Source of the DNA: Cellulomonas hominis
GTDB taxonomy: Bacteria; Actinomycetota; Actinomycetes; Actinomycetales; Cellulomonadaceae
Direction: 5' to 3'
NCBI RefSeq assembly: GCF_901521055.1
Contig: NZ_CABEGA010000051.1
Coordinates: 53,827 to 117,826, forward strand
Length of the DNA: 64,000 bases
The first letter of the stretch is position 1. The number at the start of each line of letters is the position of its first letter. This document shows positions 58,494 through 64,000 of this stretch, in pieces. A program made the position numbers and the translations under genes. The notes beneath the pieces are model-generated. The model did not search any database. It was not told the origin of the DNA and was given only the letters and a program-made list of their open reading frames with translations.

Positions 58494-58720
58494 CCCCGCC
58501 GCTCGGCGACAGATCCCGGGCGTGCGGACCTCCAGGTGCGCCCCGCGAGTCGGGCCCCCATCACCGCGGCGGCCGCGAACACGACTGCTGGGACAGACAG
58601 CCCACGGCTCACGGCGGACCCGACGGCGATCCCGACGAGCAGCGCGGCGAGGACGCCGTACGCGACCGCGAGCCGGCGTGACGCGGCATGGCGAGCGGCG
58701 GCGCGGTCGGTGCTCAACAC
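58487..58720 (-). CDS. Small two-helix membrane protein, last gene of minus-strand operon
   Basis: 77 residues, GTG at 58720 overlapping the stop of the previous gene (58714). Two hydrophobic helices (LAVAYGVLAALLVGIAVGSAV and LSVPAVVFAAAAVMGARLAG) with basic ends. No known family. The tight overlap supports expression with the upstream genes. Confidence 0.55.
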   Translation of the reverse strand: MLSTDRAAARHAASRRLAVAYGVLAALLVGIAVGSAVSRGLSVPAVVFAAAAVMGARLAGRTWRSARPGSVAERRGQ

Positions 58721-59193
58721 CCACGCCCGAACAGCCAGGACCACGGGCGTCCGCGCCGACGCTGCGCCTCGATGGCCGCCAGCTCCTCCAGCCGGTCGTG
58801 CGCCCTGGTCGCGCGGGCTCGCGCCAGCGTGCGCCCGAACACACCGGTCGTGAGGCAAGCAACGCCCGCTAGGACCATCAGCAGTGCGACGGTGTTCACG
58901 AGGGAGAACGCCGGGTCCCGCGTGGCCGTGCTGCCGAGGACTGCTGCAGGGTCAGCGAGCACCAGATGCCAGGTCGTCACGGTGAGCAACGCCAGGGCGA
59001 TCGCTCCCAGACCAGCCACGGCGAGGAATCCGTTGCGACGGAGCTCGTCGCTCAGGCGCGCATCAACTTCCTGGTGCGCGCGAGGGAGACGGTCCACGGC
59101 TCGATCCTTCCACGTTGCTGACCAGCCGGATCCCGCACGGCGTGCACTGCTCGGTCGGCGGTCTGCGCTTGCCATGGGCGTGGGCTCCTTCAT
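58714..59193 (-). CDS. Two-helix membrane protein with coiled-coil-like tail
   Basis: 159 residues, ATG at 59193 overlapping the upstream stop (ATGA); an internal GTG at 59097 would shorten it to 127. Two helices (FLAVAGLGAIALALLTVTTW and LVNTVALLMVLAGVACLTTG) are flanked by charged helices (PRAHQEVDARLSDELRRNG; ARATRAHDRLEELAAIEAQR). No recognised domain. Conserved only as layout. Confidence 0.55.
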   Translation of the reverse strand: MKEPTPMASADRRPSSARRAGSGWSATWKDRAVDRLPRAHQEVDARLSDELRRNGFLAVAGLGAIALALLTVTTWHLVLADPAAVLGSTATRDPAFSLVNTVALLMVLAGVACLTTGVFGRTLARARATRAHDRLEELAAIEAQRRRGRPWSWLFGRGC

Positions 59194-59714
59194 GCTGGCG
59201 CGTCGGCGAGGTTCGCGGCGCGGAGGCGGTGCAGCTGCTCGAGCAGCTGGCCGGTGGTCGCGGTGGTGTGCGCGTCGGGGGCGACGAGCGCGGGCAGGAT
59301 GCTGAGGACCTGGGCGGCGTGGCGCAGCAGCAGCGGGTCGGGCAGGCCGTCGCGCACGGCGTGCAGGCTGGTGGCGGCGTCAAGGTAGGGGTCGAGCACC
59401 TCGGTGTCGGGACCGCCGCGACGGCGGGCGTACTGCCAGTCGGCGCGCGCGGCCGCCGCGGCCGCGACGTCGCCGGCGCGGGCCTGCACCCACGAGCAGA
59501 TCGCCGCGACACGCTCGGTACCGCCGGGTGGCCCGTCGGGCTGGTTGAGGTCGTAGTCCCAGATCAGTGCGGCGAGCGCCGGGCGCAGGACACCACCTGA
59601 GAATCCCCAGGCGGGCATGGCGGCACGGGTCGTCGCGGCGTCGGCGCGGCACCACAGCGCGCGCGTCGTCAGCAGGTCGACGATCTCGGCCTCCCTGAGC
59701 TGGTCGCCGCTCAT
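59190..59714 (-). CDS. Hypothetical helical protein
   Basis: 174 residues, ATG at 59714 overlapping the previous stop. All-alpha, Ala-rich, with Trp-containing helices (LLTTRALWCRADAATTRAAM; GVLRPALAALIWDYDLNQPD). A C-terminal leucine-rich helix (TGQLLEQLHRLRAANL). No signal or membrane segment, no recognised family. Part of the six-gene overlapping operon. Confidence 0.6.
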   Translation of the reverse strand: MSGDQLREAEIVDLLTTRALWCRADAATTRAAMPAWGFSGGVLRPALAALIWDYDLNQPDGPPGGTERVAAICSWVQARAGDVAAAAAARADWQYARRRGGPDTEVLDPYLDAATSLHAVRDGLPDPLLLRHAAQVLSILPALVAPDAHTTATTGQLLEQLHRLRAANLADAPA

Positions 59715-59977
59715 CGCTGAACTCCGCCGTCGACGGCGAGCAGCTGCAGCAGGTCCGGGACGGCGGTGTCGAGGTCCTGGTCGGTGAAGTACGTCTCGAC
59801 GATCGGCTGCCCGTCGCGGGTCCGGCCGTCGACGGCGACGAACACCCGCCAGGCACCGCCGTGCAGCCATGAGTCCCACCGGCATTCCGTCACGGTCCCG
59901 GTGAGCCACGCGTCCTCGTGCCTGGACCACACGGTGACCCGCTCGCCGGCTGCGGTCTGGCAGCGCGGGCGGGTCAT
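59711..59977 (-). CDS. Hypothetical small beta-rich protein
   Basis: 88 residues, ATG at 59977. Beta-rich pattern RVTVWSRHEDAWLTGTVTEC, RWDSWLHGGAWRVFVAVDGR and a final helix TAVPDLLQLLAVD. Resembles small Tudor/KOW-like strand patterns, but no family is recognised. The ATG overlaps the stop of the small membrane protein upstream, and its stop overlaps the next ATG. Confidence 0.55.
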   Translation of the reverse strand: MTRPRCQTAAGERVTVWSRHEDAWLTGTVTECRWDSWLHGGAWRVFVAVDGRTRDGQPIVETYFTDQDLDTAVPDLLQLLAVDGGVQR

Positions 59978-60141
59978 CGCCGACCTCCGTTGGTCGCGGC
60001 GCCGGTGATCGCGTCGACGACCACGACAGCGCCACCCCACGTGAGTGCCAGGGACAGCAGCACCCAGGCGGAGCGGTCCACGGTGGCCGCGAACAGCACC
60101 ACGCCGGCGGCGAGGACGACGAGTCCGGTGCGGGCCTTCAC
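59974..60141 (-). CDS. Very small two-helix membrane protein (55 residues)
   Basis: GTG at 60141 overlaps the stop of the NrdH-like fusion gene (GTGA) and the TGA at 59974 overlaps the next ATG, so both ends fit the operon exactly. The sequence VKARTGLVVLAAGVVLFAAT then VDRSAWVLLSLALTWGGAV has two helices. The coupling at both ends is the main evidence that it is a gene. Confidence 0.6.
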   Translation of the reverse strand: MKARTGLVVLAAGVVLFAATVDRSAWVLLSLALTWGGAVVVVDAITGAATNGGRR

Positions 60142-60767
60142 GCCCGGTCCTCGGTGTCAGCCCCGGCGCTCAGAGCTGCGAGGCGCTCGGGCCGGTACCC
60201 GGACCAGTGCGAGCCGTCGGGTGCCACGACGACCGGTGCCTGCAGGTGGCCGAGGGACAGCACGTAGGCCCGGGCGGCCTCGTCGGCGGTGATGTCGACG
60301 ACGTCGAACGTCACGCCGGCGTTGGTCAGTGCCCGGTAGGTCGCGGTGCACTCCACGCACGACGGCTGGGAGTAGAGGGTGACGGTGCGGCTGGTCGACG
60401 CGGGTTCGGCGGGGCGCTCGTCGGCGTGGATGAACTCGTCGGGATGCGGGCCGGTGGCCTGCTGCTCGGCGCCCGATCCCGGGTGGTCAGTGGGTGCGGG
60501 TCGCGCTGGGGCGATGCGCGCGGTCACGCCTGCGCACGTGACGGCGGCGGTCCCGTCGTTGCTGGTCTCCCGGGCTCGGCGCGCGGCGGCGGCGACCAGG
60601 CTGCGGGCGTACCGCTGTTTGGCGGTGGGCAGGTGACGGCCGTTGATGACGATGTGGGTGACGAGCAGCTCGGTGACGTGTTCGGTCGTGCCGTACACGC
60701 GCCGCGGCGTGCCGTCCTCGGAGATCTCGATCCACGCGCGGTCGGCGGTGGTGTCGGTGGTGGTCAT
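60138..60767 (-). CDS. NrdH-like glutaredoxin fused to an N-terminal unknown domain
   Basis: 209 residues, ATG at 60767 behind CAGGAGGACACC. The N-terminal part (1-115) starts TTTDTTADRAWIEISEDGTP, with a helical HLPTAKQRYARSLVAAAARR. The C-terminal 80 residues are a NrdH-redoxin: VTLYSQPSCVECTATYRALT (CxxC as CVEC), VDITADEAARAYVLSLGHLQAP and SHWSGYRPERLAAL. NrdH normally is a free protein of about 80 residues that reduces class Ib ribonucleotide reductase. It is the first gene of a six-gene operon, preceded by an intergenic region. The fusion with a mobile-element-specific domain is unusual. Confidence 0.82.
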   Translation of the reverse strand: MTTTDTTADRAWIEISEDGTPRRVYGTTEHVTELLVTHIVINGRHLPTAKQRYARSLVAAAARRARETSNDGTAAVTCAGVTARIAPARPAPTDHPGSGAEQQATGPHPDEFIHADERPAEPASTSRTVTLYSQPSCVECTATYRALTNAGVTFDVVDITADEAARAYVLSLGHLQAPVVVAPDGSHWSGYRPERLAALSAGADTEDRA

Positions 60768-61206
60768 GGTGTCCTCCTGGTGTCTGCGAGCCGATCCGGC
60801 CCGGCCGGTGATGGCTGGTGCTCGGTGCGGCTGGCCATCGCTTCGATAGCCGGAGGCCATGTCGCAGAGCCGTGGGGGTCAAGGGCCCGACCGCTGGAGG
60901 CTTGGACCTTGGTGCGGAGCACCGTCCCCGGCCGGCTACGCGTGGTGACTCGCCCTTGACGCCCGCGGCGGCGCGACAACGATCAGGGCTCGGATCGAGG
61001 GACCCGCAGGTGGGGCGCCGGGCCCAGTCGGGTACGGGTCGTCCTGGTGCGTTCGGCGCCGGGGTGCGGGGCCGGGGCCCCGGGATGGGTGCCGGCGCTC
61101 GATGCGCCCGGCGTCCATCGCCGCCGGACGGGGCCCCGGCGGGCGGCCCGCGCGGGTCCTGCGGTGGTGCCCGGCCGTGGGGATGCGGGCCGGGCGCCGC
61201 GGCGTG
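60768..61206. other. Intergenic region with a copy of the element's leader motif
   Basis: 439 bases between the NrdH-like fusion and the ArdC-like gene. Around 61061-61113 it has a GC-rich block ending GTGCCGGCGCTCG-AT-GCGCCCGG that also ends the two leader repeats at 62490 and 63903. No supported gene; one 60-codon minus frame (60936-61118) has low-complexity translation. Confidence 0.45.
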
Positions 61207-62115
61207 TCAGGCGGCGACCTGTGTGTCGTTGTCGTCGCTGGTGATTGCGTCGGCGAGGGCGTGCGCGGCGCGCAGCACGTTTGCGGCGGTGGAGCGGATG
61301 AGGTCGACGTCGGCGTCGGCCCACTGGGCGACGTAGCCGATGCTGTAGGCGCTGGTGTCGAGTCCGAGCAGCCCGGCCACGACGTAGGCGACGGACTCGG
61401 CTTCGGTCTCGCACACGCCGCGGTGCTCGGCGTACTCCCGGTCGGGCAGGTCGGCGTGCAGCAGCACGTGCGCCGCTTCGTGCAGGGCGGTCTTCGCGGC
61501 CTGGGCGGGCGCGACGTCGGCGTCGACGACGACCCGGTTGGTGCCGTCGATGGCGGTGTACCCGTTCGCGGCGCCGCGGATCGGCTCGCGCGCGAGGCTC
61601 CATCCGCGGGAGGTCAGAAAGTCGGTGACGGCGTCCACGATGCCGAGCGCGTCGGCGCCGGTGAGGTGCTTCACCAGGTCGGCCGGGTCCGGGGTGTCGG
61701 GGTCGACGGGGTCGGTCTGGGCGAGGTCGAACACTGCCAGAAGCGGGAACCACACCCGCACGCGCTGACCGTTCTCGTCGGTCTGGGTCTGCTCGTCGTC
61801 ACCAGCGTCGTCGTCGGTGATCTTCTTCGTCGCGTACCCGAAGATCCGGATGGCGCGCTCTCCCTTGCGGACCTGGCGGCCGCGGGCCTGCCACTGCCGG
61901 AACCCGGCGACCTGGGTCGCGTCGGGGCGCTGGGACCAGATGAGGATGAGGTTGTTCAGGCTGTAGCGGTGGAACCCGCGGGCGACGTCGAGGAACGCGC
62001 GCCACTGCTCGTCCGCGCGCAGCACGTCGACCTTTTCGGCGATCGTTGCCTGCAGGGCAGCGGCCTGCTCACGTCGCTGCTCGGGCGTGGTGCGGGTGGT
62101 GACCTTGCGGGCCAT
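61207..62115 (-). CDS. ArdC-like antirestriction protein (ssDNA-binding plus metallopeptidase-like)
   Basis: 302 residues, ATG at 62115. The N-terminal ArdC-type ssDNA-binding domain (about 10-130) includes RAFLDVARGFHRYSLNNLIL, IWSQRPDATQVAGF and WQARGRQVRKGERAIRIFGY. The C-terminal metallopeptidase-like part (about 165-290) has TALHEAAHVLLHADLPDREY with the HExxH motif and ETEAESVAYVVAGLLGLDTS with the third ligand. ArdC proteins protect incoming DNA from restriction. Its leader at 62159-62490 is nearly the same as the leader of the gene at 62962. Confidence 0.85.
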   Translation of the reverse strand: MARKVTTRTTPEQRREQAAALQATIAEKVDVLRADEQWRAFLDVARGFHRYSLNNLILIWSQRPDATQVAGFRQWQARGRQVRKGERAIRIFGYATKKITDDDAGDDEQTQTDENGQRVRVWFPLLAVFDLAQTDPVDPDTPDPADLVKHLTGADALGIVDAVTDFLTSRGWSLAREPIRGAANGYTAIDGTNRVVVDADVAPAQAAKTALHEAAHVLLHADLPDREYAEHRGVCETEAESVAYVVAGLLGLDTSAYSIGYVAQWADADVDLIRSTAANVLRAAHALADAITSDDNDTQVAA

Positions 62116-62158
62116 GTCGGGTGCCTCCGTCGTCGTCGTGCCCGGTGTGGGCCAGGGC

Positions 62159-62490
62159 GGTGAGCGCTGGGGCTTGCCCCGGCCTCACCGGCGTGCGCGA
62201 GGTATCTGGCGCCGGCGGCGGGGCCCCGCGCGGGGCCGTAGAGCTGTGACGTCGCGCATGACGACGCGCAGCGGCGGCGTGGGCTACGTCATGGCGCGGA
62301 GGCATCGGGTGGGGAGCCGGGGTCTGATACCGGCCGAGGTGAGCCGCGATGGCCTGCGAGCTCGACGCGGAGCCGGGCGGCGGTGGGCGCTGCGCGCCGG
62401 CGGCGCGACCGTTCAGCGGGCTGGGGTCCGGGGCCGGAGGCTCCCGGGGTCGGTGCCGGCGCTCGAAGCGCCCGGCGGCTACCGACGGCA
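62159..62490 (-). repeat. Leader repeat, copy 1 (upstream of the ArdC-like gene)
   Basis: About 330 bases, read in the direction of the minus-strand gene. The first 48 bases next to the gene (62159-62206) are identical to 63582-63629, and the rest is highly similar, with conserved blocks up to the GTGCCGGCGCTCG-AA-GCGCCCGG end. The start-proximal end holds a hairpin GGTGAG-x-GGGG-CTTG-CCCC-x-CTCACC. It precedes two unrelated genes, so it is likely a common regulatory leader. Confidence 0.75.
62185..62259 (-). CDS. Conserved short open frame in leader copy 1 (24 residues)
   Basis: ATG at 62259, stop at 62185: it begins MRDVTALRPRAGPRRRR and is Arg-rich. Copy 2 of the leader encodes MRDVTAPRPRAGPRSSLA at the same place. 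The first 15 residues agree except for one, but the ends differ by frame. It could be a leader peptide or simply reflect DNA conservation. Confidence 0.3.
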   Translation of the reverse strand: MRDVTALRPRAGPRRRRQIPRARR

Positions 62491-62654
62491 GCGGCCTCTG
62501 CGTGCGCCGTCCCGGTGCGGCCGCGTCCCGCACCGAGGCGGTGCCGAGCAGGGCGCGACGGTAGGCAGGCCGGTGGGGTGTCCTGCGCGTCGACGGTCGA
62601 GGGCCGTCGAGGACGCGACCCGGCGTCTGCCTACTGAAAGAGGCACCAGGAGCC

Positions 62655-62819
62655 ATGATTTCCGCCAGCAGCACCTCTGAGGCCGCCGCCCGCGCACGTG
62701 AGATGCGCCGCGCCCGTCGGCAGCGCGATCGCCGCTTCTGCGTGGTCGACGACCGCCCGAGGGAGTTCGACGGCGCCGAGTACCGGTGCGTGACGTGCAA
62801 CGGCACGACGTCGCGGTGA
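62655..62819 (+). CDS. Small zinc-ribbon-like protein (54 residues)
   Basis: ATG at 62655 behind ACCAGGAGCC. The N-terminal half is a basic helix (AAARAREMRRARRQRDRR), followed by RFCVVDDRP and EYRCVTCNGTTSR with three cysteines in CVVDD and CVTC. A fourth metal ligand is not obvious, so it may be an incomplete zinc knuckle. The strong RBS and distinct composition support it as a gene. Function unknown. Confidence 0.5.
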   Translation: MISASSTSEAAARAREMRRARRQRDRRFCVVDDRPREFDGAEYRCVTCNGTTSR

Positions 62820-62961
62820 CGCGAGGACGGCCGCCTGCCGGCGGGCGGCGCGGGAACCCCCGACGGGCGGACGGGTCGGTGGTGCGCGTGCCGCCCGGCG
62901 CTACGGTCCAGTGGCGCCGGGCGGGTGGGCCGGAGGGGCGTCCACCGGCCCTGCGTGCTGG

Positions 62962-63549
62962 TCAGGCTCGGGTGATCCGGTAGCCGGCGTCGGACAGGGC
63001 GCGCACGACGTGCTCGGCTTCGTCGAGGTGCAGCGGTTCGCGGTCGTCGGGGCTGAGCCACCCGCCGAGGATCCCGGCCTTGCTGATCGCGACGGCGGCT
63101 TCCGCTTCGGTGGAGCGTTGCACGACCCACGCGGCGGCGACGACCGCGGCGCGGTCGTCTCGGTCGTTGCGGTCGATGTGCTTGTCGCGCGACTCGGGGA
63201 ACCACCAGGCGTCGACGTCGGGCTGTGCGAGGACGTCGCAGGGGCCGCCGGGCTGCAGGAGGTGGTCGACGCGGCGTGCGGCGTCTTCGTGGGTGTCGGC
63301 GTACAGGTCGAGCACGACGACGACGGACTGCTCTCCGTTGTTCGGGTCGGGGTCGTCGTACAGGCCGGGCTGTTCCGTGTAGGAGTGGGCGCGCACCGCA
63401 CCGTCGGCGCGGTCGTCGCGGTCGATCTGGTCGTCGGGGTCCCAGTCCTCGAGGTCCGACCGGGGTGTGTTCGGCGCACCGTCGATGAGTCGCGCGATGC
63501 GCGCGCACACCGCGGTGGCGTGGTGGGTGAGCCTGTCGGTGATGTGCAT
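62962..63549 (-). CDS. Acidic hypothetical protein downstream of leader copy 2
   Basis: 195 residues, ATG at 63549 behind GGAGGACC. Strongly acidic in its first half (DLEDWDPDDQIDRDDRADGA). A central strand SVVVVLDLYADTHEDAARRV, a Trp pair DAWWFPES and a helix AVVAAAWVVQRSTEAEAAVA follow, ending HLDEAEHVVRALSDAGYRIT. No recognised family. It is the next gene of the right end, with its own copy of the duplicated leader. Confidence 0.6.
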   Translation of the reverse strand: MHITDRLTHHATAVCARIARLIDGAPNTPRSDLEDWDPDDQIDRDDRADGAVRAHSYTEQPGLYDDPDPNNGEQSVVVVLDLYADTHEDAARRVDHLLQPGGPCDVLAQPDVDAWWFPESRDKHIDRNDRDDRAAVVAAAWVVQRSTEAEAAVAISKAGILGGWLSPDDREPLHLDEAEHVVRALSDAGYRITRA

Positions 63550-63581
63550 GGGTCCTCCGTCGTCGGGTGGTGGGGCTGGCC

Positions 63582-63903
63582 GGTGAGCGCTGGGGCTTGC
63601 CCCGGCCTCACCGGCGTGCGCGAGGTATCAGGCCAGGGAGCTTCGGGGACCCGCGCGGGGCCGTGGTGCTGTGACGTCGCGCATGACGGCGCGCAGCGGC
63701 GGCGTGGGCTTCGTCATGGCGCGACGGCATCGGGTGGGGGCGACGGCCTGATACCGGCCGAGGTGAGCCGCGGGGCCCGGGCGAGCGCGTCGACGAGCTC
63801 GCGCGCGGGGTCGGTGCTGCGCGCCGTAGGCGTGACCGCCAGCGGGCCGGGGTCCGGGGCTGGGGCCCCGGGGGGGGTGCCGGCGCTCGCTGCGCCCGGG
63901 ACG
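63582..63903 (-). repeat. Leader repeat, copy 2
   Basis: About 320 bases, upstream of the acidic protein gene, with the same order of blocks as copy 1: the identical 48-base gene-proximal part, the conserved CTGTGACGTCGCGCATGACG block, the region ending GATACCGGCCGAGGTGAGCC, and the final GTGCCGGCGCTCG-CT-GCGCCCGG. Confidence 0.75.
63628..63684 (-). CDS. Conserved short open frame in leader copy 2 (18 residues)
   Basis: ATG at 63684, stop at 63628, MRDVTAPRPRAGPRSSLA. Counterpart of the frame at 62185-62259. Kept as a candidate leader peptide only. Confidence 0.3.
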   Translation of the reverse strand: MRDVTAPRPRAGPRSSLA

Positions 63904-64000
63904 CACCGCGGGCGGTCGGCCGGGGGGGTGGTCGGGCCCGGGTCGTGGGGGCGGGTGCGGCGCTGCGGTGCGGTTGGGCTGGCGCCCCCGCCCTGCCCGG

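Noticed and set aside
61207..63906. Several 60-480-codon frames on both strands over the leader repeats and the ArdC-like gene
   Set aside because: They are shadows of the GC-rich sequence; their translations break frame between the two leader copies.

Overview
The window is GC-rich (about 72-75 % by eye), with actinobacterial codon use and many ATGA/GTGA stop-start overlaps. Gene content (Old Yellow Enzyme and MarR clusters, MmyB-type XRE regulators, LAxTG sortase substrates, a VirB4 split into an SCO6880-like part and an ATPase part) fits a high-GC actinobacterium, probably of the Micrococcales (Cellulomonas/Isoptericola-like). The genus is inference.

Chromosomal part (about 1-29190). On the minus strand, 1-2826 holds a possible lipid-modifying operon: SMR transporter, SAM methyltransferase, acyltransferase-3 and a truncated alpha-oxoamine synthase. 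Next come a PAP2 phosphatase, a TetR gene divergent from a DUF952 gene with a clear operator between them, an APH-like kinase, and an HxlR/NmrA divergent pair. A decayed glutamate dehydrogenase tail follows. At 7807-12614, an Old Yellow Enzyme, an MFS exporter, a NadR-like P-loop protein and an AvrD-family protein form an operon divergent from a MarR gene. At 13113-14341 there is a two-gene phage-like remnant. An FG-GAP surface protein (LAATG) and a frameshifted GH3 lipoprotein follow. At 19787-28008 lie a LytTR regulator, an aldo-keto reductase, three SDRs, two paralogous MmyB-type XRE regulators with strong palindromic operators, an FMN-binding lipoprotein and a frameshifted MFS transporter. 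A small membrane protein/XRE pair with repeated operators sits beside the integration site.

Integrative conjugative element (about 29192 to beyond the right edge). The 3' half of a tRNA-Arg gene (29192-29234, minus) abuts a tyrosine integrase, so the junction looks like one att end; the intact tRNA and the other end should lie to the right of the window. On the plus strand follow three LAxTG-anchored surface proteins bracketed by two similar coiled-coil membrane proteins. A type IV secretion operon comes next: lipoprotein, cell-wall hydrolase, beta-propeller membrane protein, pilin-like protein, VirB8-like protein, VirB6/TrbL, SCO6880-like protein, VirB4 ATPase, VirD4 coupling protein, DUF4913 protein, a triple-repeat protein, a membrane M41-like peptidase and a HicA-like gene. 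An AbiEii-type module converges on the relaxase and MobC genes (minus). Upstream of mobC is a gene-free region rich in inverted repeats, the best oriT candidate. The right end carries a six-gene overlapping operon of small membrane and unknown proteins ending in an NrdH-like fusion, an ArdC-like antirestriction gene, small unknown genes, and a duplicated leader of about 330 bp in front of two genes.

Four genes are broken by single-base frameshifts (17251-19642, 25729-26942, 42330-42907, 53228-53505), which suggests residual indel errors or recent decay. No rRNA, CRISPR array or recognisable insertion sequence was seen. All calls come from reading the sequence; no database search was run.
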